Shown: positions 1-6,805, numbered from the stretch's first letter. The stretch: 23,895 bases of DNA from a virus (IMGVR_UViG_3300030104_005549:1-23895), one strand, 5' to 3'. Notes: generated by a model from the sequence alone, not told the origin. Made by a program: numbers and translations.

Positions 1-579
1 GGAGGATCGGGCGGATCTGGAGGACCAGGTGGATACTCAGGAAGTAAAGGATTTAAGGGATTTGGTGGTACTGCTGCACCTGGTCGTGGTTGGAACTACA
101 AAACTGGTAACATAAAAGGAACACCTGGTACACCTGGCACACCTGGTACGCCTGGTGGTGGAGGAGGTCCTGGCACACCTGGTACACCTGGTGGAAGTGG
201 ACAACCTGGTTCATCTGGTACACCTGGTGGAGGTGGTTCATCGGGAACACCTGGCACACCTGGCACACCTGGTGGTTCAGCAAGTTGTAGTGCAGCATCA
301 CCTGGTACGCCTGGTACGCCTGGTAGTGGTGGAACAGGTGGTAGTTCAGGAACACCAGGTTCAGATGGTCAACCTGGCGGTAGTGGATCACCTGGTCAAC
401 CTGGCACACCTGGAAACGCAGGTACACCTGGCACACCTGGCACACCTGGTCAACCTGGTGGCGATGGTGGAGACTGGGGGCAAGCAGGTGGATCACAAGG
501 TGGTGCTGCAGGTCGTGCAGTTAAGGGCAGTAAATATCAAGTAATACAAAACAACGGAGACATCAGAATCATTTTCTAA
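1..579 (+). CDS. Collagen-like Gly-X-Y structural protein, C-terminal part (probable tail fibre or virion surface protein)
   Basis: The reading frame is open from base 1 to TAA at 577-579, giving 192 residues with the N-terminus outside the window. The visible part is Gly-rich (GGSGGSGG at the edge), then a long run of Gly-X-Y triplets dominated by Gly-Thr-Pro and Gly-Gln-Pro (about residues 40-156). It ends in a short non-repetitive tail with KGSKYQVIQNNGDIRIIF. Collagen-like triplets in phage proteins usually form trimeric fibre shafts, so a virion fibre is the likely role; that is inference. A Cys occurs once, within the repeats. The next gene, 8 bases downstream, is a prolyl-hydroxylase-type enzyme whose natural substrate class is Pro in such repeats. 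The collagen-like nature is certain from sequence; the structural role is probable. Confidence 0.85.
   Translation, partial: GGSGGSGGPGGYSGSKGFKGFGGTAAPGRGWNYKTGNIKGTPGTPGTPGTPGGGGGPGTPGTPGGSGQPGSSGTPGGGGSSGTPGTPGTPGGSASCSAASPGTPGTPGSGGTGGSSGTPGSDGQPGGSGSPGQPGTPGNAGTPGTPGTPGQPGGDGGDWGQAGGSQGGAAGRAVKGSKYQVIQNNGDIRIIF
118..468 (+). repeat. Tandem nonameric GGT-ACA-CCT-type coding repeats (Gly-Thr-Pro)
   Basis: Degenerate 9-base units reading ACACCTGGT/ACGCCTGGC recur throughout. The longest uninterrupted stretches are near 118-150, 244-270 and 418-450. Synonymous changes (ACA/ACG, GGT/GGC/GGA) show the array is old enough to have diverged but is held to the Gly-X-Y reading. The repeat is also open in other frames and on the other strand, which creates false long ORFs there. 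Confidence 0.85.
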
Positions 580-587
580 ATTTCGTC

Positions 588-1187
588 ATGTCAATTTATT
601 CTTTGAGTCCGTCCCCTAATTTTCAGGGTGAGACACCCTATCAAATATGGGAAGATGGATTCACCTCAAACGAGTGTGATAGTATTATTAAGTATGGTGA
701 ATCTCTTTCACCAAAACCTGCTACAGTTGGTAACAATAGTGATACCAATGTAGTTGATAGTATTCGTACATCTAAAACTGCATGGATAGACTGTAACAAC
801 GATACAAGATGGTTGTATGAGCGTCTAGGTAATATATTAAGAGTAACTAATGGTATGTTTTGGAAGTTTGATATCCGTGGATTTCATGAGCACATCCAAT
901 TCACAGTATATGAGGGAGACGATAAAGGATTTTATAGATGGCATGTAGATAATAATATGCAGTCGGATGTACCACCAAGAAAATTGAGTATGACAGTTCA
1001 GTTAAGTGACCCTAGTGAGTATACTGGTGGTGAACTACAACTGCATGATGGTGAAGTACAAACTGCAGTAAATAATAGAGGGCATGTTGTAATATTTCCA
1101 AGTTATGTGTTACACAGGGTTCAACCTGTTACTTCTGGCATTCGTAGAAGTTTAGTAGTCTGGGCAAATGGTCCTGGATTCAAGTGA
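588..1187 (+). CDS. 2-oxoglutarate/Fe(II)-dependent dioxygenase, prolyl-4-hydroxylase type
   Basis: This 199-residue protein carries the non-haem iron facial triad of the 2OG-Fe(II) oxygenase superfamily: H119-V-D121 in FYRWHVDNN, and distal H176 in PSYVLHRV. R186/R187 in GIRRSLVVW lie at the 2-oxoglutarate-binding position. The GGEL stretch (147-150) and the strand before the distal His are typical of PKHD/P4H-type hydroxylases. Such enzymes use O2 and 2-oxoglutarate to hydroxylate prolyl residues, releasing succinate and CO2; the substrate here is not shown by sequence. The gene begins 8 bases after the collagen-like gene, so the fibre prolines are an attractive substrate. The length matches the single-domain phage enzymes of this family. 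The family call is strong; the substrate is inference. Confidence 0.88.
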   Translation: MSIYSLSPSPNFQGETPYQIWEDGFTSNECDSIIKYGESLSPKPATVGNNSDTNVVDSIRTSKTAWIDCNNDTRWLYERLGNILRVTNGMFWKFDIRGFHEHIQFTVYEGDDKGFYRWHVDNNMQSDVPPRKLSMTVQLSDPSEYTGGELQLHDGEVQTAVNNRGHVVIFPSYVLHRVQPVTSGIRRSLVVWANGPGFK

Positions 1188-1201
1188 TAGTCAGTCATTT
1201 A

Positions 1202-1244
1202 AGTGTCCACTCAACCCCCACAACGAGGTAAAATCGTGTATAAT
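1202..1244 (+). promoter_or_regulatory. Promoter: palindromic box AGTGTCCACT plus TATAAT, no -35
   Basis: AGTGTCCACT lies at 1202-1211 and TATAAT at 1239-1244, separated by 27 bases. No sigma70 -35 hexamer is recognisable at the right place (CCCCCA-like sequence there). The 14-mer AATCGTGTATAATA (1232-1245) recurs exactly at the 6339 promoter. The predicted start point is near 1251, the A of the ATG of the next gene, so the transcript may be leaderless. Confidence 0.6.
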
Positions 1245-1250
1245 ATAGGT

Positions 1251-2414
1251 ATGAAGAATACCCATCTAGAACACTTAGAAGACGAAATCCTCAATACTGG
1301 CACTGCTGGTGGATTCAATGTCGTTTCTGTACTCAGATCATTTGGTAACATGCTTACAGGCAATAAGTCTGATCTAAGTGTTACTACTAAGTGGGATGGT
1401 GCTCCTGCGATTATTTGTGGTACAGATCCTGTTACTGGCAGATTCTTTGTTGGTACTAAATCAGTATTCAACAAGATTACACCTAAAATATGTTATGATG
1501 ATGTTGATGTTGATCGTTTCTATCAAGCAGAGATATTGCGTTCAAAGTTAAAAGATTGTCTTAAGTATCTTCCTCAATTAAATATCAAAGGTATTGTTCA
1601 AGGAGATTTATTATTCTCATCAGGAGATAAAAAATATGCTAGTATCGGTGGACATAGAGTTATTACATTCAATCCCAATGCGATTACTTATGCAGTATCA
1701 TGTAAGTCAAATCAAGGTATATCAGTAGAGAAAGCAAATATCGGTATCGTATTTCACACAGTTTATGAAGGTAGCACTATACAAGATTGCAAGGCAGTAT
1801 ACAAAGCACCATTATTTGTAGGAACTGAAGATATATTCATTCCCAATGCTAATTTCAAGGATGCTCAAGGTATTAGTCGTTTTGATAATACTCAGAAGAT
1901 CAAGTATATTGCTACTATCAATCGTGCAGAGGGTTCACTTAAGAGAGCATCAAGATTCCTTGATATTATGCACACTCATGGACAGTCTAGATTCTTAATG
2001 CCTATACTATTCAAACAGTTCTTCAATACACAGATTCGTACTGGTAAAACTATTGTAAACACTAGAAGGACAGTTGCACAGTTTGCTAAGTTTTATTCTG
2101 ACAAGTTAGATGCAGAGATCAATACTAAAACAAGTGCTAAAGGTAAAGCAAGATACAAACAAATGAAGTTAGAAGGTCTCAACTTTATCTCTAGATATCA
2201 GAATGAGATATACTTTACATTTGCATCATACATTTCTATTCGTGATGCTAAGAGAATGGTTATTGCTCAGTTAAATAAGGTTGGACAGATAAGAACATAT
2301 ATAGGAAACACACCAACAACTCCAGAAGGATATGTTGTTTCTACTAACAACTATGCTCTAAAGTTTGTTGATGATGATTTTAGAAAAGCAAACATTCTCT
2401 TTGGAATACAATGA
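1251..2414 (+). CDS. Nucleotidyltransferase/polynucleotide-ligase-fold protein (KxDG motif)
   Basis: The protein has 387 residues from ATG 1251. It carries a set that resembles the covalent nucleotidyltransferase motifs of DNA/RNA ligases: K47-W-D-G (motif I, the lysine that would take AMP), GRFFVGTKS (63-71, motif III-like), GIVQGDLLF (114-122, motif IV-like) and EGYVV with a later ALKFV (359-373, motif V-like). An alpha-helical insert of roughly 150 residues separates motifs IV and V. I recall a conserved cyanophage family with this N-terminus (THLEH, then a KxDGAPA motif), usually annotated as hypothetical. ATG 1251 is preferred because GTG 1203 lies inside the promoter box and the THLEH start fits the family; GTG 1236 behind GAGG is an alternative. 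It overlaps the halogenase gene by ATGA. Ligase or capping-like chemistry is inferred, not shown. Confidence 0.6.
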   Translation: MKNTHLEHLEDEILNTGTAGGFNVVSVLRSFGNMLTGNKSDLSVTTKWDGAPAIICGTDPVTGRFFVGTKSVFNKITPKICYDDVDVDRFYQAEILRSKLKDCLKYLPQLNIKGIVQGDLLFSSGDKKYASIGGHRVITFNPNAITYAVSCKSNQGISVEKANIGIVFHTVYEGSTIQDCKAVYKAPLFVGTEDIFIPNANFKDAQGISRFDNTQKIKYIATINRAEGSLKRASRFLDIMHTHGQSRFLMPILFKQFFNTQIRTGKTIVNTRRTVAQFAKFYSDKLDAEINTKTSAKGKARYKQMKLEGLNFISRYQNEIYFTFASYISIRDAKRMVIAQLNKVGQIRTYIGNTPTTPEGYVVSTNNYALKFVDDDFRKANILFGIQ

Positions 2415-3718
2415 AAAAAATTGCTGTTATCGGTGCAGGTGTTATTGGTATCAATTCTATTCTTCAATTAATAGAAGATAGAACCAAGGCAGATTTAGAG
2501 AATGAATATAAAATAGTGTGGATATATGATACATCAACAGATATATTTGGTATTGGAGAGTCAACAACTCCATCATTATCAGGACAGATTGCTAGTCCAC
2601 CATCATATTTAAGATATGATTCTAAAGATTATTTTGATGCCACTATCAAGCATGGAAATAGATTTGTAGGATGGGGTAAGAATGGTGGAGACTTTACTAG
2701 GTATTTTCCTATGAGCACTGCTGCTATTCATTTTGATACCAGATTATTCAGTAGTTTCTTTATTGAGCATTTAACTAACGAGAGTTCATATAATTTTGAA
2801 GCAAGAGATACTAAGATAAAATCTATATCTTTCGATGAAGATCCTATAGGTGGACATTGCTTTGGTGTTCTAATTGATGGGGAGGCATTTGATTTTGTAT
2901 TAGATTGTAGTGGTGGTAAATCATTGGTGAATGATGATTATTACTTTGATTCACCCTTTGAAACATGTAATACAGTTCTTGCTACTAGACTACCAGAACC
3001 TGCAGACTGGGGTTATACATTGACACAGACCACTCGAAATGGTTGGATGTTTGGAATTCCATTACAAAGCAGGAGAACATATGGTTATGCTTATAATTCA
3101 AGTTTGACCACTGAAGAGGAAGCACAGCAAGAGTTCAGAAGTTTAGTAAAACAAGATGGACATCAATATAATAAGTTTACATGGAGACCTAGATTCTCTA
3201 ATTATGTTCTACATCATAGTGGTAGATATGCTCGTAATGGTAATGCGTTGGGATTTCTAGATCCACTTGAAGCATTGGCAGGTATGTATTATGATAGTGT
3301 AACAGATAAGATGGCAGACTATGCTCTCGGCGATACATATAATAACATAGATCTTATTAATAATATCAACAGTTGGTATTATCAGGAGGTTGTTGGAGAC
3401 TGGTTACTAAATGCTGCGTGGATGTATCATTTTGGTTCAGAACATAAAACTCCATTCTGGACACAAGTTCAGAAAAATGCTAGAGATATATTAAATAATA
3501 AGGAGATTAATCCTTGTCGTTTAATAAGTGATGAGCAAACATTTACTGATGACTTGTTTAATATTATAGGGGATGACCCAGAAATGAAAAAGTTATTTGT
3601 TAATGATTTACTTGATGTCGAGTTTACTTTCGATTTTTGTCGTGACTATTATAATTTCAGTTCATTTACTAAAGGAATGAGTGCAGATTATGCAAACAAG
3701 TTTCCTACATTTACATAA
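2411..3718 (+). CDS. Flavin-dependent halogenase (tryptophan-halogenase family, VirX1-like)
   Basis: This 435-residue protein has the features of FADH2-dependent halogenases. It has an N-terminal Rossmann signature GAGVIG (8-13) and a GESTTP loop (49-54) matching the family's GE[ST]T.P. K80 sits in DATIKHGNRFVGW at the place of the catalytic lysine that forms the halogenating species. GWMFGIP (211-217) is the WxWxIP diagnostic with the second Trp replaced by Phe. LDPLE (283-287) supplies the conserved acidic residue. These enzymes oxidise halide to HOX at FAD and steer it to a substrate. VirX1 of cyanophage Syn10 is a characterised phage relative. No flavin reductase gene is visible here, so host reductase is presumably used. 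It overlaps the upstream gene by 4 bases and is followed after 3 bases by a paralogue. Confidence 0.85.
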   Translation: MKKIAVIGAGVIGINSILQLIEDRTKADLENEYKIVWIYDTSTDIFGIGESTTPSLSGQIASPPSYLRYDSKDYFDATIKHGNRFVGWGKNGGDFTRYFPMSTAAIHFDTRLFSSFFIEHLTNESSYNFEARDTKIKSISFDEDPIGGHCFGVLIDGEAFDFVLDCSGGKSLVNDDYYFDSPFETCNTVLATRLPEPADWGYTLTQTTRNGWMFGIPLQSRRTYGYAYNSSLTTEEEAQQEFRSLVKQDGHQYNKFTWRPRFSNYVLHHSGRYARNGNALGFLDPLEALAGMYYDSVTDKMADYALGDTYNNIDLINNINSWYYQEVVGDWLLNAAWMYHFGSEHKTPFWTQVQKNARDILNNKEINPCRLISDEQTFTDDLFNIIGDDPEMKKLFVNDLLDVEFTFDFCRDYYNFSSFTKGMSADYANKFPTFT

Positions 3719-3721
3719 CTT

Positions 3722-5107
3722 ATGACTAGAAAAATTGCTATTATTGGTGGTATTGATGCTGTACAAGTATTATTGAATTGTGTATCACATAGAGATACTA
3801 TCGATGGAGTGTATCAAGATGATGAGATAGTTTGGATTCGTGATTGTTCTCATGTTATTGATGATTATGGTATACAAACTGAGTCCGAGTGGGGAGAAAT
3901 AGTTGGAGAGAATACTACGCTAAGTTCAATACATCTATCAAGATTGTTAGATGGTAAACAAAAGTGGGGTAAAAAGTTTATTGGATTTGGTAATGTCACA
4001 GCATATAATTTCTATGTGTTGTATGAACCAACTCATGTAGGTTGGCATCTAAATGGTAGAAAATTTGTAGATTTATTCTGGAATAATTATACTAATACTG
4101 CTAGAAATGTAAGAATGATCGATGCTCATGTAGATAATATTGATGTGCAGGAAGATTATGTTAAAATACTTGATGATAAATATGATTTTGTAATTGATTG
4201 CACTAGAGGTGCAATATGGGATCACAATTCTTATAGTGAAGCATTATATAATCCAACAAATGCATCTCTAACTATTCACAAGAAAGTAGAGGGTAAATGG
4301 AATTATACTGCACATATTGCATGTAAACATGGATATCTAACAGGCATGCCAACTAAGGATGCTCAAACATGGATATATTCATATGATAAGGACTTAACAA
4401 CACTTGATGATGCTATTAAAGATTTTAATGAGCATTGTGAGATAAGTGTGGGAGAGTTGCCAAAGATAAATGAATATGATAAAATGTTATCAGATTATTG
4501 TATTCACTCTAATAACAGATATGCTAGATGTGGTCGTGCATTGGGGTTTAATGATGAATTAAACAACTTTAAAAACTATCTTGAAGGAGATTTAGCAGAA
4601 GCAATTGCAGAGTATTTGTTTTTAGATCCTGAGAGACAACAAACAGAGTATCAAAGATTAGATGTAGTGGACAGATATGAAGATGGCAAAAAAGATTGTG
4701 CATCATCGCTCGGTTTCTATCTACAAGAAGGTTCTAAATATAAGACTGAGTTCTGGGAACAAACTAGAACAAATGCTTGTTTATGTTTAGAGAACAGAGA
4801 ATACTTTGACATATCTACAAATCTCATCCAACATGAATATCTTAAAATGAATGAACTTATTCCATTACATGAGAATATTCGTTTAGATTATTTTAGGAGA
4901 CTAGCAGAGGATGAACAGCGTTTGAGACAAAAACAAACACATAATTCTGACGAACCTTATAGATTATTAGGGAGTTATCAGATATTTACTGAGACTACTA
5001 GAGGTCTCGGTTCACCTTATGCTCACCTATTTCCATTGATGACAGAATTGATCCCACCAACATCCGAAGCATTCGGAGAAATTAACCTTGATCCAATACT
5101 ATGGTAG
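3722..5107 (+). CDS. Degenerate flavin-halogenase paralogue, probably non-catalytic partner
   Basis: At 461 residues it aligns colinearly with the upstream halogenase at recognisable anchors. MTRKIAIIGG matches MKKIAVIGAG; DGKQKWGKKFIGFG matches DATIKHGNRFVGWG (K81 aligns with catalytic K80); FVIDCTRG matches FVLDCSGG; NNRYARCGRALGF matches SGRYARNGNALGF. Key residues have decayed: the GxGxxG loop reads GGIDAV, the GESTTP loop is unrecognisable, the WxWxIP site reads GYLTGMP, and LDPLE has become NDELN, losing the conserved Glu. It is slightly longer than its neighbour. It is intact and uninterrupted, so it is not a pseudogene. A structural or substrate-binding partner of the active enzyme is the simplest idea, but that is inference. 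Confidence 0.7.
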   Translation: MTRKIAIIGGIDAVQVLLNCVSHRDTIDGVYQDDEIVWIRDCSHVIDDYGIQTESEWGEIVGENTTLSSIHLSRLLDGKQKWGKKFIGFGNVTAYNFYVLYEPTHVGWHLNGRKFVDLFWNNYTNTARNVRMIDAHVDNIDVQEDYVKILDDKYDFVIDCTRGAIWDHNSYSEALYNPTNASLTIHKKVEGKWNYTAHIACKHGYLTGMPTKDAQTWIYSYDKDLTTLDDAIKDFNEHCEISVGELPKINEYDKMLSDYCIHSNNRYARCGRALGFNDELNNFKNYLEGDLAEAIAEYLFLDPERQQTEYQRLDVVDRYEDGKKDCASSLGFYLQEGSKYKTEFWEQTRTNACLCLENREYFDISTNLIQHEYLKMNELIPLHENIRLDYFRRLAEDEQRLRQKQTHNSDEPYRLLGSYQIFTETTRGLGSPYAHLFPLMTELIPPTSEAFGEINLDPILW

Positions 5108-5151
5108 AAACTTTAATTAAGGACTTTCCCCTTACAGACATAGGAGGTCAA

Positions 5152-5481
5152 ATGTCAGAAGAAAGAATAAAAAAAGTGGCATATACTAAGCAAGAAGTTG
5201 ATGCTATGATCGAGGAGGCAGTTGCAGTTGCAGTTGCTGAAGCAAAAAAGATCGATGAAGAGTCTATGCGTAAACATAATCGTGATGCTACGGTTATAAG
5301 TATGATATTAGGGTTTACTGCACTATCATTATTTGTTGATGGTCTGTTAAGATTGTTAGGTATCATCCCACCTTTCATGCATATTGACATAGATGTACTT
5401 GACAAGATTGTAGAGAGAGTGGAAGTTGATGTAATAGACAAACTAAAACAAGTTCCCATCCAAAAAATACTTAGAAGATGA
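5152..5481 (+). CDS. Small membrane protein with N-terminal coiled coil
   Basis: I place the start at ATG 5152 because a near-perfect Shine-Dalgarno AGGAGGT lies at 5142-5148; ATG 5101, which overlaps the upstream stop, is the longer alternative. The 109 residues begin with a charged helical segment rich in Ala, Val and Glu (EEAVAVAVAEAKK). One hydrophobic span of about 20 residues follows (ISMILGFTALSLFVDGLLRLLG), then an amphipathic acidic/basic tail. The alternating GCAGTT codons form a short DNA repeat at 5218-5235. I do not recognise the family. It heads a run of small, mostly membrane-bound, translationally coupled proteins. Confidence 0.7.
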   Translation: MSEERIKKVAYTKQEVDAMIEEAVAVAVAEAKKIDEESMRKHNRDATVISMILGFTALSLFVDGLLRLLGIIPPFMHIDIDVLDKIVERVEVDVIDKLKQVPIQKILRR

Positions 5482-5741
5482 CCTTTTTACTCTCAATGGC
5501 AGGTTTATTGAACCTGTTATTTTATATTTTTGCTATTGGTTTTGTAATATCACTGATATTAGAACAATTTGTAAAAACAAGTGGCAATGAAAGAGACTTA
5601 TACATAGTGCAGACCAACAGAAAATACTGTTGGAGACAAGCGTGGATAGTAAATATCTATTGGTTCGCTTGCAATGTAGGTTTATACTTTATTTCAAGAA
5701 GTATGCAGAGTCCAATGGACAATTTTTGGAATGGGATGTAA
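5478..5741 (+). CDS. Small two-span membrane protein
   Basis: It has 87 residues, and its ATG overlaps the upstream stop (ATGA). Two hydrophobic spans are visible: residues about 4-27 (LLSMAGLLNLLFYIFAIGFV) and about 55-74 (WIVNIYWFACNVGLYFIS). A polar loop containing NERDLYIVQTNRKY joins them. ATG 5496 is an internal alternative start. The family is not recognised. Its position between membrane genes suggests a shared membrane function, which is inference. Confidence 0.65.
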   Translation: MTFLLSMAGLLNLLFYIFAIGFVISLILEQFVKTSGNERDLYIVQTNRKYCWRQAWIVNIYWFACNVGLYFISRSMQSPMDNFWNGM

Positions 5742-5744
5742 AAT

Positions 5745-5816
5745 ATGTGGTATGTAATATTTTGGACAGTATTAACCATTTACATTTTAAAACAAGTTGG
5801 AGTATTTAAAAAATGA
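5745..5816 (+). CDS. 23-residue single-span membrane peptide
   Basis: ATG at 5745 to TGA at 5814-5816 encodes MWYVIFWTVLTIYILKQVGV followed by FKK. Almost the whole peptide is one hydrophobic helix with a positive C-terminus. It starts 3 bases after the upstream stop, and its TGA overlaps the next ATG (ATGA at 5813-5816). That tight packing is the main reason to think it is real. Confidence 0.5.
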   Translation: MWYVIFWTVLTIYILKQVGVFKK

Positions 5817-6082
5817 TCTTTCTATCATGCCCCCCTGTATATCATTTGCCAGGAACATGGACTAAGTGTAAAACACCTTTAATAAATCATCTTAACCTTA
5901 CACCAGATCAGGGATTTATATTATTTCTCGGTTTAGTTTTATTTGCTTCAATCATCTATGGATTGTATAACACATTTGGTGCAGGGAAGAAGAAATTAAG
6001 AGATCAAATTGATGAACATGCAAAACTACATGAACTAGGCATTGCACATGGTCACACACCTAAAGGTATCATCAGAAAATGA
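5813..6082 (+). CDS. Small single-span membrane protein with charged C-terminal tail
   Basis: The 89 residues comprise an N-terminal Cys/Pro-containing segment, then LTPDQGFILFLGLVLFASII as a membrane span (about 29-50). A soluble tail follows, with GAGKKKLRDQIDEHAKLHEL and a His-rich GIAHGHTPKG motif. By the positive-inside rule the charged tail would face the cytoplasm. It reads like a conserved cyanophage hypothetical protein, but I cannot name it. It is coupled to both neighbours by 4-base overlaps. Confidence 0.7.
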   Translation: MIFLSCPPVYHLPGTWTKCKTPLINHLNLTPDQGFILFLGLVLFASIIYGLYNTFGAGKKKLRDQIDEHAKLHELGIAHGHTPKGIIRK

Positions 6083-6300
6083 AGTTTGACCCTAATAGCA
6101 TTCCATTAAGGAATACATCACAAGAATTCGAGTACGAGAAAATATCAAGAGAAATTGATCGATGTGATGATATAAAGGAATTGCAAAACATGTGTAAATT
6201 TCTACTCAAGTTAGAAATGAAAACTAGGGAGACATATAGTATAATGATTGCTGATACTATTGAAGCAATGGATTTGGACTTACCACAGGACAGTTTGTAA
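6079..6300 (+). CDS. Small helical protein, unknown function
   Basis: The 73 residues are predicted largely alpha-helical and acidic (EFEYEKISREIDRCDDIKEL, then a Leu/Lys-rich second helix). The pattern suggests a helical hairpin. It is the last gene of the 1251-6300 unit, and its stop at 6298-6300 abuts the promoter box at 6301. It is somewhat reminiscent of short cyanobacterial helix-hairpin proteins, but no motif supports a name. Confidence 0.65.
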   Translation: MKFDPNSIPLRNTSQEFEYEKISREIDRCDDIKELQNMCKFLLKLEMKTRETYSIMIADTIEAMDLDLPQDSL

Positions 6301-6344
6301 AGTGTACACTAGGTGGTTGTCAGACCTATTGAATCGTGTATAAT
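6301..6344 (+). promoter_or_regulatory. Promoter: palindrome AGTGTACACT, TTGTCA, TATAAT
   Basis: A perfect 10-bp palindrome AGTGTACACT (6301-6310) sits 28 bases before TATAAT (6339-6344). A fair -35, TTGTCA (6317-6322), has a 16-base spacer. The predicted transcription start is about 6350-6352, exactly where the 5' strand of the long RNA helix begins (6351). Confidence 0.7.
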
Positions 6345-6350
6345 AGAAGA

Positions 6351-6600
6351 GCGAAACAGTTAAGGGTTCATCTACTCTAACAGTTTTGAGAATGGGCAAA
6401 CGCAAGGCAGGGGTGAGCAACAATTCAGATGATCTTTGATCACGCTGTGGATAACTGCTCTTTATGTTTGGAGACCTCTTGTACTCACAGTTTGAAACTG
6501 TCAACTTAGTTGCTTGAGTTTTGAAGTTGTAAGTCCCATTCTCAAACAAGAAGTAGAGACATGACGATGAATTAAAATTACATTACCCTTAATGTTTCGC
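6351..6600 (+). ncRNA. Candidate structured RNA of about 250 nt
   Basis: No convincing gene is encoded here, but the ends pair. GCGAAACA (6351-6358) and TTAAGGGT (6360-6367) are complementary to TGTTTCGC (6593-6600) and ACCCTTAA (6585-6592): 16 bp with one bulged G (6359). Inside, TCATC (6368-6372) can pair with GATGA (6566-6570). TTTGAGAATGGG (6385-6396) pairs perfectly with CCCATTCTCAAA (6535-6546). The core 6397-6534 offers short hairpins: GAGCA 6415-6419/TGCTC 6456-6460, TGATC 6430-6434/GATCA 6438-6442, ACAGT 6487-6491/ACTGT 6497-6501, and CAACTT 6502-6507/AAGTTG 6524-6529. The 5' end matches the predicted start of the upstream promoter. No terminator directly follows 6600, so it may be processed or act as the leader of the 6624 gene. 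It lacks tmRNA, RNase P or 6S landmarks that I know. Confidence 0.6.
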
Positions 6601-6623
6601 CCACTCTTTATATACAACATTAC

Positions 6624-6758
6624 ATGAACAAGTTCAGCATGAAAAACACTAAATCAGAATTACTTAGTGCTATCAAGCAAGACTCAAATGTATTAGAAGA
6701 AAGAAACTTTCTTGCATGGGCATTTTTTATAGTTCTAGCATGGGGTTTATTATTCTAA
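6624..6758 (+). CDS. 44-residue single-span membrane protein
   Basis: ATG 6624 (or in-frame ATG 6639) to TAA 6756-6758. A polar N-terminal half (KSELLSAIKQDSNVLEER) precedes one strongly hydrophobic C-terminal helix (FLAWAFFIVLAWGLLF). It sits between the structured RNA and a strong terminator, so it is probably translated from the same transcript. There is no clear Shine-Dalgarno. The family is not recognised. Confidence 0.55.
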   Translation: MNKFSMKNTKSELLSAIKQDSNVLEERNFLAWAFFIVLAWGLLF

Positions 6759-6781
6759 GGTCAATTAAATAACTGTCACAG

Positions 6782-6805
6782 GAGACCTGTTAGGTCTCTT
6801 TTTTT
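6782..6805 (+). terminator. Rho-independent terminator
   Basis: GAGACCT (6782-6788), loop GTT, AGGTCTC (6792-6798), then seven T (6799-6805). This is a perfect 7-bp stem with immediate U-tract. It closes the unit that starts at the 6339 promoter. Confidence 0.9.

Noticed and set aside
53-544. Long open frames on the minus strand (53-496) and in another plus frame (155-544)
   Set aside because: They are mirror readings of the Gly-Thr-Pro repeat and have low-complexity products; the frame from base 1 gives a coherent collagen-like protein.
6079-6300. NblA-like phycobilisome degradation protein
   Set aside because: Helical hairpin and size are similar but no diagnostic residues could be matched, so left unnamed.
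6280-6549. 89-codon minus-strand frame across the structured RNA
   Set aside because: No minus-strand gene exists elsewhere, there is no ribosome-binding site or promoter signal, and the base-pairing structure explains the region better.
6351-6600. tmRNA, 6S RNA or RNase P RNA as identity of the structured RNA
   Set aside because: There is no tRNA-like T-arm or CCA, no tag frame, none of the conserved RNase P core sequences, and the branched core does not look like the 6S rod.
6624-6758. High-light-inducible (Hli) protein
   Set aside because: The hydrophobic helix lacks the chlorophyll-binding ExxNGRxAM signature of Hli proteins.
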